Part shown: one piece after another, positions 18,632 through 27,120 of the stretch
Numbering within the stretch: the stretch's first letter is position 1
Layout of the letters: every line of letters starts with the position of its first letter
NCBI GenBank assembly: GCA_016213845.1
Contig: JACQZN010000028.1
Coordinates: forward strand, 186,001 to 250,000
DNA length: 64,000 nucleotides
Origin: Candidatus Wallbacteria bacterium
GTDB lineage: Bacteria; Muiribacteriota; UBA6191; JACPRK01
Reading direction: 5' to 3'
Made by a program: the position numbers and the translations under genes
The notes under the pieces: generated by a model
The model's input: the letters and a program-made list of their open reading frames with translations, nothing else
What the model was told of the DNA's origin: nothing
The model's database searches: none

Positions 18632-19579
18632 CTAGCGGGCCCCGCCGCGCGCGTAGCGGGAGGCCATCGTGAGATGTAGCCCCAGATAGCTCTCGCCCAC
18701 GAACGCACTGCCGCCGCGCTCCCGGATCAGGGCGTGCAGGCGCGGCAGGTGGTACCAGGGCACGTGCGGCAGCAGGTGGTGCTCGACGTGGTAGCCGCCG
18801 TTGGCGGTCATCAGGCCCAGCAACCGGCCGGAGCGAATCGTGCGCGTGTTGCAGAGCCTGCAGTCGGTGTAGGTCTGCACGCCGGCATGGGCCAGCGCGT
18901 TCATCATCGTCGTGAGCCAGAGGCCGCAGACGAAGCCTGCGAGGGCGAACCCGGGCCCCGAAGGGCCTCCGAGCCACGACGCCAGCCCGTAGAACGCGGC
19001 CTGGTGCGCCAGCACGAACAGGCAATTGAAGCGGATGCCGGCCCGCTCTTCGGGTGGGAAGACGTGGGGCTGGTAACCGAAGCCGCCCAGCCAGCTCGGA
19101 AGCACCACGAAGAGCGGAAACCCGAGCGGTACCAGGATGAACAGACAGTAGCTGATGAGGTTCACCTGGCCCAGATGGCGGGGGCTATCGCCGGTCGGGT
19201 CCTCGTCGAAGCCCGTATGCCGGTGGTGGGCCTGGTGAAGCGCCCGGAAGCCTCGGAGCGTGGTGAAGGAGTGCGCCAGGCTCCACATGCCGGCCAGCTC
19301 GTTTGCGGCCCGGTTCGGGCTGTACGCCCCGTGGGCGGCGTCGTGGCCGACGAAGGCGAGCACGACGTTGCAGTACCCCGCAGCGAGGACCAGCACCGCC
19401 CAGAGCGGCCCGGCCGCTTGCCCACCCGCCACGATCAGCCCCAGTAGCAGCAGCGAAGCCACCACCGGCGCCGCCATCCCCCCCGCAGTGCACCGGTCCA
19501 GCCCCTCCCGCCGGGCCTGCTCCCCCACTTCCTCCCCGATCGCCCGACACTCCACGTGCGTCGCACGAAAATGGGTCAA
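18632..19579 (-). CDS. Membrane fatty-acid desaturase family protein
   Basis: An integral-membrane di-iron enzyme of up to 315 residues. The three histidine boxes are present: GHDAAHG, HQAHHRHT and GGYHVEHHLLP. Between them lie about four hydrophobic helices. It probably introduces a double bond in lipid acyl chains; a carotenoid hydroxylase or ketolase is possible from boxes alone. The N-terminus is uncertain. The longest frame begins with TTG at 19577-19579, inside a large palindrome, and no ribosome site is seen. GTG at 19553-19555 or an ATG 34 codons in could be the real start. Confidence 0.82.
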   Translation of the reverse strand: MTHFRATHVECRAIGEEVGEQARREGLDRCTAGGMAAPVVASLLLLGLIVAGGQAAGPLWAVLVLAAGYCNVVLAFVGHDAAHGAYSPNRAANELAGMWSLAHSFTTLRGFRALHQAHHRHTGFDEDPTGDSPRHLGQVNLISYCLFILVPLGFPLFVVLPSWLGGFGYQPHVFPPEERAGIRFNCLFVLAHQAAFYGLASWLGGPSGPGFALAGFVCGLWLTTMMNALAHAGVQTYTDCRLCNTRTIRSGRLLGLMTANGGYHVEHHLLPHVPWYHLPRLHALIRERGGSAFVGESYLGLHLTMASRYARGGAR

Positions 19580-19639
19580 CTCGACTTGCCCCCATTTCCC
19601 TTCGAAGGGAAATGGGGCAAGTCGAGTTGACCCATTTTC
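19567..19639. repeat. Near-perfect 36-bp-arm palindrome
   Basis: Two 36-base arms are perfectly complementary apart from one extra C in the left arm, and they meet at TTCGAA. Each arm starts with GAAAATGGGTCAAC. It lies eight bases after the stop of the minus-strand gene ending at 19648 and covers the putative start of the desaturase gene. Runs of T at both outer ends would let it act as a bidirectional terminator. It is longer and more exact than a normal terminator and may be a REP- or MITE-like element. Confidence 0.85.
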
Positions 19640-19647
19640 TCGATCGT

Positions 19648-20826
19648 TCAGCGCGGGGTGGTGATGGTGCCGGCGGGGTTGGCGGAGGCCGGCGTGGCGT
19701 TCTTGATGAGCTCGTTCTTGCGGGTCTGGATGGCCTTCAGGCTCTCGTAAAGCTTGCGGGCGGCCTCGCTGTTACCCTGGCCGTCGGTGTTGAGCTTGGC
19801 GATGGAGTTGAGGACCGACTTCTCCTGGTCGATGACGTCGCGCAGCTCTCCGGAGGGCTGCTCCGAGGAAGCGGAGGCGACCTGGGGAGCGGTCTCGATC
19901 TGCGCCGAGGCCTTCATCGTCTGGACGGCCGGCGTGCTGGGCGCCGCCTGGAACGTGTTGGCGCTGCTCGAGGCCACCGTGGTGGTCTGGCGGCGGCTGA
20001 TGGTGATCTGCGGGTTCTTGCCGGCCAGTCTGGAGCGGACGTAATCGCCCAGGCTGATGTTGGCGTCGGCGCTCTTGCTGTGCATGTTCTCCCAGATCCA
20101 CTCGTGGCGGGCCTTGGCTCCATGATCGGGCGGGCCGGCCGCGACGGCGCCGGGGGCGATGTACTGGCCCCACTCGGTGAGCTGCACGCCGTTGAGCCAC
20201 TCGTCGATGAAGCCCTGGACCTGCGGGTCGCGCCAGTCGACTTCGCCGGTGGCCGCCATGATGCTGGCCTTACCGGCACCAGCGCCGGCGATTGTGGCGG
20301 GCGGCGTGAACGCGCCGATCTTGCGGCTGAAGTTCTGGATCTCCTGGAACTGCTGCTCGATCTGGTTCTGTCGCTCGGTGAGCTGCGAAAGGGTCTCCTG
20401 GTACTTGGAGATGTCCTTTTTGCCCTTGACCAGCTCGTCGCGCGCCTTGAGGAGGGCCAGATAGGCTGCCTCGTTCTCTCGAGACGCCTGAGCGATATCA
20501 TTCATCCGCTCGTTGATCATGGGGTCGTTGGGCTTGACGTTTGCCGTACCGCGCTGGTTGAGCAGCGCCTGCAGGTTCGTCTGCTTGTCCGAGACGGCCT
20601 GCTGGCTCTTGGCAACGGTCTCGAGCATCTTGACGAATTCCTTCTCGCCGCCGCCCGAGAACCACCCCTTGACCGTATCCGAGGCCTTGCCGAAGAAGCC
20701 CTTGATCGTGTCGAGAATGCCCGCCTGCGCGTGCGCCGCGGTTGCCGTCGAGAGGAAGAGCACCAGGACCGTGAGCGCGATCGCCCGGCCCGGTCTCGCG
20801 AGGCCCAGATTGGCTGACTTCCTCAT
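19648..20826 (-). CDS. Exported coiled-coil protein of unknown function
   Basis: The product is 392 residues from the ATG at 20826, chosen because GGAGGA lies about ten bases before it and it gives a clean signal peptide (hydrophobic ~14-32, cut near AHAQA). Residues ~35-190 are strongly helical and heptad-like, with many Gln, Lys and Glu. A W-rich segment (~200-260: EWLNGVQLTEWGQY, HEWIWENMHS) and a Ser/Thr/Ala-rich tail follow. It is probably periplasmic. I recognise no family. It has its own strong promoter, and the 19567-19639 palindrome follows it. Confidence 0.7.
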   Translation of the reverse strand: MRKSANLGLARPGRAIALTVLVLFLSTATAAHAQAGILDTIKGFFGKASDTVKGWFSGGGEKEFVKMLETVAKSQQAVSDKQTNLQALLNQRGTANVKPNDPMINERMNDIAQASRENEAAYLALLKARDELVKGKKDISKYQETLSQLTERQNQIEQQFQEIQNFSRKIGAFTPPATIAGAGAGKASIMAATGEVDWRDPQVQGFIDEWLNGVQLTEWGQYIAPGAVAAGPPDHGAKARHEWIWENMHSKSADANISLGDYVRSRLAGKNPQITISRRQTTTVASSSANTFQAAPSTPAVQTMKASAQIETAPQVASASSEQPSGELRDVIDQEKSVLNSIAKLNTDGQGNSEAARKLYESLKAIQTRKNELIKNATPASANPAGTITTPR

Positions 20827-20869
20827 GACTTTCATCTCCTCCAACACGGCATCTCTTCTGTGTTCGTTG

Positions 20870-20898
20870 AGTATAGGTACGACTTTTCGGATCGTCAA
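20870..20898 (-). promoter_or_regulatory. Strong sigma-70-type promoter for the coiled-coil protein gene
   Basis: On the minus strand, TTGACG and TATACT are separated by exactly 17 bases. Transcription would begin near 20863, giving a leader of about 37 bases before the ATG at 20826. Confidence 0.75.
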
Positions 20899-20962
20899 TC
20901 CGGCCAGGCGCACCTTCTCACATGACACAATACGTGCCCGCGCGGGAGGATGTTGCGCCCCG

Positions 20963-21226
20963 TCAGCCCTCCAGCGCGTGCTCTGCTTCGAGAACCGACC
21001 GCAGCTGTCCGGCGTCCGGGACCGCTCCGTGGGTCACGAGCTTGCCGTTGACGACGATCGACGGCGTCACCATGATCCCGTGCTCCTTGGCCTCGGGGGT
21101 GTTGATCGTCAGCTTCTGGTAGTCGACGTCTTCGCCCCAGGGCGTGATGATCTCCTCGACCAGGCGCTCCGCGGCCCGGCAGTTCTTGCAGTCGGGCTTC
21201 AGACTTCCGAAAACCATGATCTTCAT
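20963..21226 (-). CDS. Small thioredoxin-fold redox protein
   Basis: The product is 87 residues with no signal peptide, so it is cytoplasmic. The active site is CKNC (PDCKNCRA) near the start of the first helix, and the cis-Pro segment is VTPSIVVNG. This matches the compact thioredoxin family often called redox-active disulfide protein 2. Such proteins often sit beside YraQ/ArsP-type permeases, as here (permease gene at 22190). It overlaps the end of the upstream minus-strand gene by ATGA. A role in metal or metalloid thiol chemistry is inferred from context only. Confidence 0.87.
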   Translation of the reverse strand: MKIMVFGSLKPDCKNCRAAERLVEEIITPWGEDVDYQKLTINTPEAKEHGIMVTPSIVVNGKLVTHGAVPDAGQLRSVLEAEHALEG

Positions 21227-21969
21227 TTCGATCCTCCCTTGCTTTCAGGCGTGGCCGGCGAAAACCAGAGTTTCTCGAGCGCCTGCTGGCGATAGGGCTC
21301 CAGCGTGGAAACCAGCTCCCGGGCGGCGAGCACGGCATCGGCCGGTGTCCCCAGCGCTTCGCCCAGCCTCCGAACCGCGGCGAGCATTCGCTCCCGTGTT
21401 GAGCCCGGCACGGCGGGCAGGCGGCCAATCTGATCCTCCAGATGCAGGTAGATTTCGCCCAGGTCTCGCTTCTCCGAGCGGGGCCCCTGTGCCTGGTCGG
21501 CCAGTCGCAGCGCCAGGCTCTTGGCCCTCTCGAAGGCCAGCGATGGCGTCTCCGGCGTGCGCGCTCGGTAGAACCGGATCAGACGGTCCTGGACGCCGCG
21601 CACGACGGGATGCAACTTCTCGAAATCTCTCCCCGCGTAAAGCTTCTCGAGCTGACCCAGCTCCAGGGACACTGCATCGAAGGTGGTCTGCCACGTCGCC
21701 TCGGCCCCGTAGTCCGACGGCCGGTTCAGGTAGTACTTGGCGTAGACGCCGACCCACCCTTGCTGCACGCTACCGACCAGCGCGTCACCCTTTTCCCACT
21801 CCCCAGCGCGGGCCCGGGCTGCCAGCTCGTTGAGCTGGGTGCTGACCGCCTGGACCGCCTCGTCGAAGGCCGTCACGCGCTGCTGCCCGCGTATCAAATC
21901 CAGCAGCACGGGGTCACATCCGAGAGCGCGACCGGAGGCCAAGAGCAGCAGTGCGATCAGAAACGGCAC
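21223..21969 (-). CDS. Exported helical protein of unknown function
   Basis: The product is 248 residues. A short hydrophobic signal (~2-17) is followed by GCDP, which could be a weak lipobox (Cys18). The remainder is almost wholly helical with no other Cys, containing segments such as AVQAVSTQLNELAARARAGEWEKG and a Trp/Tyr-rich stretch at ~70-95. I recognise no family. Coupling to the thioredoxin-like gene by a four-base overlap and the divergent position to the permease suggest a shared envelope redox or metal function. Confidence 0.65.
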   Translation of the reverse strand: MPFLIALLLLASGRALGCDPVLLDLIRGQQRVTAFDEAVQAVSTQLNELAARARAGEWEKGDALVGSVQQGWVGVYAKYYLNRPSDYGAEATWQTTFDAVSLELGQLEKLYAGRDFEKLHPVVRGVQDRLIRFYRARTPETPSLAFERAKSLALRLADQAQGPRSEKRDLGEIYLHLEDQIGRLPAVPGSTRERMLAAVRRLGEALGTPADAVLAARELVSTLEPYRQQALEKLWFSPATPESKGGSK

Positions 21970-21987
21970 GGCGACAGTGTACAGGAG

Positions 21988-22036
21988 TAGTGAGTAGTGA
22001 GTAGCGAGTAGTGAGTAGCGAGTAGTGAGAAGGAAG
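21988..22036. repeat. 7-bp tandem repeat array (TAGYGAG)n
   Basis: Six consecutive units read TAGTGAG or TAGCGAG, followed in the same phase by AAGGAAG. The array lies between divergent genes. It resembles the heptamer arrays at 31901-31956 and 49947-50009. Confidence 0.9.
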
Positions 22037-22189
22037 AGGGCTGGCAGAGTCGGCTCGCCATCCCAGCCAAGAGGGGGCGCCTCAATGCGCCTGGCAGACT
22101 AGCGGCCTGCAGACTTTCTCCTCACCCCTTGTAACTCCCGCTATCTTCTTCTACCCCCCGGGCGGGCGGCGGGCATATCATGGAATCGT

Positions 22190-23257
22190 ATGGAATTCCT
22201 CGTGTCGCTGGTAGGAGCGGGACTTTCGGCAGTCTGGGAGAACCTGGTCGGAAAGCTATCAGGAGCCTTCATCCCGGCCTTCTTCATCGCGGGAGGCGTC
22301 GGCGTCTTCGTGCCGAAGTCGACCGTCGTGCGGTTTCTGTCTCCGGATGCAAACCGGGGACTTGCCTACGTCGTGGCGTCGGTCGCGGGAGCGGTCCTTT
22401 CGGTCTGCTCATGCGGCATCATCCCGCTCTTCGCCGCCTTCTACGAGCAGGGCGCGGGACTGGGGCCGGCAGTGACGTTTCTCTTCGCCGGACCGTCCAT
22501 CAACCTCATCTCCATGTTCTACGGCTTCTACTTGCTCGGGCCGCGGCTGGGACTCTCCGTCATCGCCTCGGTGCTGCTGACGTCCATCCTGCTGGGAATG
22601 ACATTCGAGCTGGCGTTCGCGCGAGGCCGGCCGGCGCCCAAGCCGCCCAAAGAGCCTCTGCTCGGTGCGGCGCCCCGCAGCTCCCTGGCTGTCTTCCACT
22701 TCTTCCTCTTCCAGCTGCTGATGACCCTGCCGCTGCCGGTCGCCGAGATTCCCTGGAGCATCAAGGTGCCCTGGGTTGCGGCCAACTTCATTGGCCTGAT
22801 GGTCACGCTCAAGCTCCACTTCACGCGCGAGGATGTGGCGGCCTGGGTGGCCAAGAGCACCTTCCTGATCTACCGGTTGCTCCCGAAGATCCTGGTAGGC
22901 CTGTTCCTCCTGGGAATGCTGACGCACGCGCAATCGACGGCGCCTCAGAGCTTCGGCTGGTTCCGGAGCGCGGTGGGGGACTCCGGCCTGCGAGCGACGC
23001 TCCTGGCCTCCACGGTCGGCGCCGTGCTCTACCTGGGCAGCATCATGGCCGTCCTGACCGTGAAGGCCCTGATGGCCATGGGTATGGCCGGTGGCCCGGC
23101 GCTTGCCTTCGTGGTCGCCGCTCCCGGCGTCAGCTTCTCCACGCTCTTCGCTGTGGCCGAGGTGATCGGGATGCGGCTTTCGCTGGCGTACTACGGGCTG
23201 GTCATTGTCTTCGCGGCCTTGGCCGGGTACGTGGCTGCTCTCGTGGGACTGGTCTGA
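22190..23257 (+). CDS. YraQ/ArsP (DUF318) family permease
   Basis: This inner-membrane protein of 355 residues has about nine to ten hydrophobic helices. The family signature CSCGIIPLFAAF and the FAGPSINL motif occur in the first half, with a related APGVSFSTL segment in the second half. Relatives export organoarsenicals, copper or zinc, or act with small thioredoxins. A charged cytoplasmic loop separates the halves (~145-170). It is transcribed away from the thioredoxin-like gene, and its stop overlaps the next start by one base. The substrate cannot be read from the sequence. Confidence 0.85.
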   Translation: MEFLVSLVGAGLSAVWENLVGKLSGAFIPAFFIAGGVGVFVPKSTVVRFLSPDANRGLAYVVASVAGAVLSVCSCGIIPLFAAFYEQGAGLGPAVTFLFAGPSINLISMFYGFYLLGPRLGLSVIASVLLTSILLGMTFELAFARGRPAPKPPKEPLLGAAPRSSLAVFHFFLFQLLMTLPLPVAEIPWSIKVPWVAANFIGLMVTLKLHFTREDVAAWVAKSTFLIYRLLPKILVGLFLLGMLTHAQSTAPQSFGWFRSAVGDSGLRATLLASTVGAVLYLGSIMAVLTVKALMAMGMAGGPALAFVVAAPGVSFSTLFAVAEVIGMRLSLAYYGLVIVFAALAGYVAALVGLV

Positions 23258-24021
23258 TGGCCGCTCGCCGAAGAGCGACGCTGACGCTCTTGCTGGCCGC
23301 CCTGGTGATTCCTGGGATCGCGGCCGCGTGCGACCCCGACCACAGCTGGAAGCTCGTGTCGCAGGATGTCCGGCGCAGATTGTCCCCCAGGGCGCTCACC
23401 GCGCTAGCTGTCGAGCTTTCGGCGCGGCTGGGCGCCGAAGAGCCCGGAGGGAGTGGAGCCCGAGCGGGCAAGACGGGGGCGAGCACGATGGCCGTCCTGG
23501 AGGCAATCGACCAATCGCCGGCCAGTACGGGACCGAGTGCGGCGACGATCTGTGACCTCTGGGCGGACGCGCTGAAAAGGGCCAACGGCGCTCGCGTAGT
23601 GGATGTCAGCGCGGTTTCCAGGCGGCTGGCGCTCGAGAAGCGGGGCGCCAGCGGCATCTTCGACACCGCCTTCCTGGAGAGTCTGTCGAAGCACGAGGGC
23701 GCCCAGCTCTTCGTCAAGGTGAGGATCGTGGCCTATGAATCGGAGCTGCGCCAGCTCGAGGATCTGGCGCCCGCAAACCGGGGCTTGCGCGCCACGCAGC
23801 TCTTCGAACGCGTGCGCGCGCGCGTGTCCGTGCAGGATGCCAGCGGCGCCTACCGGCTCCTGGAGGAGCTGGAGGGGTTCAGTTCCGAGAGCTTCCTCTA
23901 CTTTGCAGAAGGGGATTCTCCCGTGCGATTGGTCGAGGTGCACATGGATAGGCCGGGTGAGGAGCCGCTGGTCTGGCGAGCCGTTTCGGGCCGGGCGCAC
24001 TTCGAGCTGGGCCGCCCCTGA
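23257..24021 (+). CDS. Exported protein of unknown function
   Basis: The product is 254 residues. A signal segment (~8-24) is followed by CDPDHSW, so Cys25 could be lipidated, but the lipobox is weak. The middle holds an Ala/Gly/Ser-rich linker (~60-90), and the C-terminal half is mixed helix and strand without recognisable motifs. It is coupled to the permease by a one-base overlap, so it probably serves the same process. Its CDP after the signal peptide resembles that of the divergent 248-residue protein. Confidence 0.65.
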   Translation: MAARRRATLTLLLAALVIPGIAAACDPDHSWKLVSQDVRRRLSPRALTALAVELSARLGAEEPGGSGARAGKTGASTMAVLEAIDQSPASTGPSAATICDLWADALKRANGARVVDVSAVSRRLALEKRGASGIFDTAFLESLSKHEGAQLFVKVRIVAYESELRQLEDLAPANRGLRATQLFERVRARVSVQDASGAYRLLEELEGFSSESFLYFAEGDSPVRLVEVHMDRPGEEPLVWRAVSGRAHFELGRP

Positions 24022-24091
24022 GCCGTGCGCCCGGGCAACGCTCAGAAAGCCCCTTCGCGTGTTAAACTGAGGCCCCCGATCCCGCCGGAGC

Positions 24092-25729
24092 ATGAGCCCC
24101 CGCCGAAGCAAAGTTCCTCAAGTCCTCGTCATCGACGATTCGGCGATGATTCGCAAGCTGATCGCCGGGATTCTGGGCGAGCAGGGGTTCGACGTCGCCA
24201 CGGCCGAATCTGCCGAAGAGGGGCTGCGGTGGCTGTCCCGCTCGATTCCGGACGCCATCCTCTGCGACATCATCATGCCCGGGATGGACGGGTACGAGCT
24301 CTGCCGCCGAGTCAAGGCCCGGCGCCGCACGAAGAACATCCCGGTCATCCTCTTGACCTCCAGGACCGATCCTCGGGACAAGGTCAAAGGGCTCGAAATC
24401 GGCGCCGCCGACTACGTCACCAAACCCTTCGACGCCGGCGAGCTCATGGCCCGCCTGGCGGCTCACCTTCGTATCGTCACCCTCCAGCAGGAGCTGCGCG
24501 CCCGCAACCGGCTGCTCACGGCGATGCGCCACCAGCTCGAGGAGAAGGTCCACGACCTGTCGGTCTTGGAGCACAAGCGGCAGCGGGCGCTCGACCTTGC
24601 CTACAAGGTGCAGCTGGGACTGCTCCCGGCCTCCGATCCCGTGATCGAGGGGTTCGGGTTCGGCTCGCGCTTTCTTCCGGCCGACGACATCGCGGGCGAT
24701 TTCTACGACTACATCCCGCTCGACAGCCACCGCTGGGGCATCGCCATCGGCGACGTCGCCGGCAAGGGTTTGCCGGCCTCGCTCCTGATGGTGCTCACGA
24801 AGACCCTGTTGCGAACCGAGGCGATCCGCGGCGTCTCGCCCAGCCAGGTTCTGGAGAACGTGAATCGCCTAATCATCAACAGCTACGGCAGCGCCGAGGC
24901 CGTCACGCTGTTCTACGGCATCCTCGATTCCACCACCAACTCGTTCACCTACTCCAACGGAGGGCACGAGTTCCCTATCGTCTACAGCGCCCGGCGGCAA
25001 ACCTGCACCGAGCTGTCGGCCGGCGGGCCGTTTCTGGGGATCTTTCCTGACGTCCGCTTCAACGAGGCCCGGGTCTACCTGGCCCAGGACGATCTGGTCC
25101 TGCTCTTCACCGACGGGCTCTACCACCTGAACATCCAGGAGCGCCCGATTGGCACCGAGGCGACGCTGAAGCGGCTGCTGGTCGAAAACGGAGCCGGCGG
25201 ACAGCATCCCTTCCTGTCGACACTGCTGGCTTCGCCGCCTGCCAGCTCGGGAGCCGACGACGTGACCATCGTCGCGATGAGGTGCCACCAGTACGCGCTC
25301 TCCTCCGAGGTCGGTTTCATTCGGGTGTTCAATTCGGAGGTCAATCTCAAGGACGTGCGGGACTTCACGGCGACCATGGCGGTCCACCTGGAGCTGGACA
25401 AGGACGATACCTATGCCCTGGTGTACGCGGTCGACGAGGCTGCCACCAACGCTGTGGTCTACGCCTACCCGAAGCCGTTCTCGGATCTGGTGGAGATTGG
25501 GTTTCGGCTCGACAGAAACGAGCGTCTGGTGACGGTGGAAGTGGTGGACAGGGGGCAGGGCCCGCCCTCCAACGGTATCGAGCGCGAGACGATGGCGATT
25601 GACGAGAACCCGCTCAGCCCGCGCGGAAGGGGCTTCGTGCTGATGGACAATTTGATGGACAGCTGTGCTATCATCGCGACCCCCGGCGGAGGCACTACCG
25701 TTCGGATGACCAAGAGACTTTCGCGATGA
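24092..25729 (+). CDS. REC - SpoIIE-type PP2C phosphatase - HATPase regulator
   Basis: The product is 545 residues. The receiver (~9-125) has D15/D16, phospho-acceptor D59, T89 and K111. A coiled-coil linker (~128-180) leads to a PP2C/SpoIIE domain (~190-388) with ADDIAGDFYDY, GDVAGKGLPAS, FTDGLYH and GADDVTI supplying the metal aspartates. A C-terminal RsbW-type ATPase follows (~405-545), with N-box DEAATNAVVYAY and GRGFVLM. This layout reports a phosphorelay signal to a partner-switching pathway by dephosphorylating an anti-anti-sigma factor. Phosphatase and anti-sigma-type kinase in one chain imply opposing activities. No STAS protein or sigma partner is nearby. It overlaps miaB by ATGA. 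Confidence 0.92.
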   Translation: MSPRRSKVPQVLVIDDSAMIRKLIAGILGEQGFDVATAESAEEGLRWLSRSIPDAILCDIIMPGMDGYELCRRVKARRRTKNIPVILLTSRTDPRDKVKGLEIGAADYVTKPFDAGELMARLAAHLRIVTLQQELRARNRLLTAMRHQLEEKVHDLSVLEHKRQRALDLAYKVQLGLLPASDPVIEGFGFGSRFLPADDIAGDFYDYIPLDSHRWGIAIGDVAGKGLPASLLMVLTKTLLRTEAIRGVSPSQVLENVNRLIINSYGSAEAVTLFYGILDSTTNSFTYSNGGHEFPIVYSARRQTCTELSAGGPFLGIFPDVRFNEARVYLAQDDLVLLFTDGLYHLNIQERPIGTEATLKRLLVENGAGGQHPFLSTLLASPPASSGADDVTIVAMRCHQYALSSEVGFIRVFNSEVNLKDVRDFTATMAVHLELDKDDTYALVYAVDEAATNAVVYAYPKPFSDLVEIGFRLDRNERLVTVEVVDRGQGPPSNGIERETMAIDENPLSPRGRGFVLMDNLMDSCAIIATPGGGTTVRMTKRLSR

Positions 25730-27012
25730 TCGGACGCGCTTCCATCCTTACCTACGGCTGCCAGATGAACGAGGCCGACTCGAGCGACATCGCCGTCGCT
25801 CTGCGCGACGCGGGCTATTCGCTGACGGCGTCGTGGGAGGCCGCAGACCTGGTCGTGATGAACACCTGCGCGATCCGCGAGAAGGCCGAGGACCGCATCA
25901 AGGGGACCCTGGGCCAGCTCCGGGCCGTGAGGGCTCGCCGTCCGTGGCTGGTGGTCGGAGTGATGGGCTGCATGGCCGCCCAGTCGAGCGAGTACCTCGA
26001 ACAGGAGGCCGATTTCGTCATCCCGCCGGTGCAGGCTGCCCGGCTGCGCGAGGTGCTGGCCGGCCTGCCGCCGCCCCCTGGGCTCGGGGAGGAAGCGGGC
26101 GATCTCCCTCCGCTGCAGATGGAGCAGGAGACCGACTTCAAGCGATATCTGCCCATCATTCGCGGCTGCAACTACCGCTGCACGTTTTGCGTGGTGCCGA
26201 ACACTCGCGGACCCGAGGCCAACGAGCCCGCCGAGCTGTTGCTGGCCGAAACGGAGCGGATGAGCGAGGCCGGAGTGCTCGAGATCACGCTACTCGGGCA
26301 GACCGTCAACGCTTACCAGCACGGCGACTGGGACTTCGCCCGGCTGCTCGACACGATGGCGCGCCGTCATCCGCATGTGGCCTTCCGCTTCTTGACCAGC
26401 CATCCGCGCGACTTCACTCCTCAGGTGATCGAGGCGATGGCCTCCAACGCCAACGTGATGCCGTATCTGCACTTGCCGTTGCAGTCGGGGTCGGACAGCG
26501 TGTTGCGGCGGATGAAGCGGCTCTACACGATGGCGCAGTACGAGTCGATCGTCAGCGCCGTGCGCGACGCGGTGCCGGACGTGGCGCTGTCGACCGACGT
26601 CATCTGCGGATTCCCTGGCGAGACGGAGGAAGATTTCCAGCTGACGCTCGACGCGATGCGCCGGCTTCGGTACGATTCCGCCTTCATGTTCTACTACTCC
26701 GAGCGCCCGGGCACGCCGGCCGTGAAACTGGGCGAAAAGGTGCCCATCGCGGCGCGCAAGGAGCGGCTGGCCAGGCTGATCGAACTGCAGAAGTCCATCC
26801 AGCTGGAGGTCAACCAGCGCGAGGTCGATCGCGAGCAGCGGTGCCTCGTGGAGCGAGTGAGCAAGCGCGACCCCGAAATCATGCTGGCGCGGACGCCCGG
26901 CAACAAGAGCCTCCTCTTGCGAGCTCCCCAGGCGACCATCGGCAGCTGGCAGCGCGTGCAGGTGCAGCGCGCCGACAGCTTCACATTGTACGGCGAGCGC
27001 GTCGGCGCCTGA
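25726..27012 (+). CDS. miaB: tRNA methylthiotransferase MiaB
   Basis: A radical-SAM enzyme adding a methylthio group to i6A37 of tRNAs. The product is 428 residues, slightly short for the family. The N-terminal UPF0004 domain has C12, C48 and C82, which bind the second iron-sulfur cluster. The radical SAM motif is C148-C152-C155 (GCNYRCTFC), and the C-terminal TRAM domain ends near residue 425. LTYGCQMNEADS matches MiaB better than MtaB or RimO. It starts inside the stop region of the upstream regulator gene. Confidence 0.93.
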   Translation: MIGRASILTYGCQMNEADSSDIAVALRDAGYSLTASWEAADLVVMNTCAIREKAEDRIKGTLGQLRAVRARRPWLVVGVMGCMAAQSSEYLEQEADFVIPPVQAARLREVLAGLPPPPGLGEEAGDLPPLQMEQETDFKRYLPIIRGCNYRCTFCVVPNTRGPEANEPAELLLAETERMSEAGVLEITLLGQTVNAYQHGDWDFARLLDTMARRHPHVAFRFLTSHPRDFTPQVIEAMASNANVMPYLHLPLQSGSDSVLRRMKRLYTMAQYESIVSAVRDAVPDVALSTDVICGFPGETEEDFQLTLDAMRRLRYDSAFMFYYSERPGTPAVKLGEKVPIAARKERLARLIELQKSIQLEVNQREVDREQRCLVERVSKRDPEIMLARTPGNKSLLLRAPQATIGSWQRVQVQRADSFTLYGERVGA

Positions 27013-27120
27013 ATCCACACGGCCGGTTTCAGCCGATTCGAGCTGATTTCAGGCCCGTTTCAGATCGTTCCGCGATAGCTTTCGGCGGTCCGCAACGGAC
27101 TGACCGGAAGGAGGAATCGA

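Noticed and set aside
27013-27120. Three TTTCAG-like repeats between miaB and the ComEA-like gene
   Set aside because: Short, irregularly spaced and without symmetry; no support for an operator.
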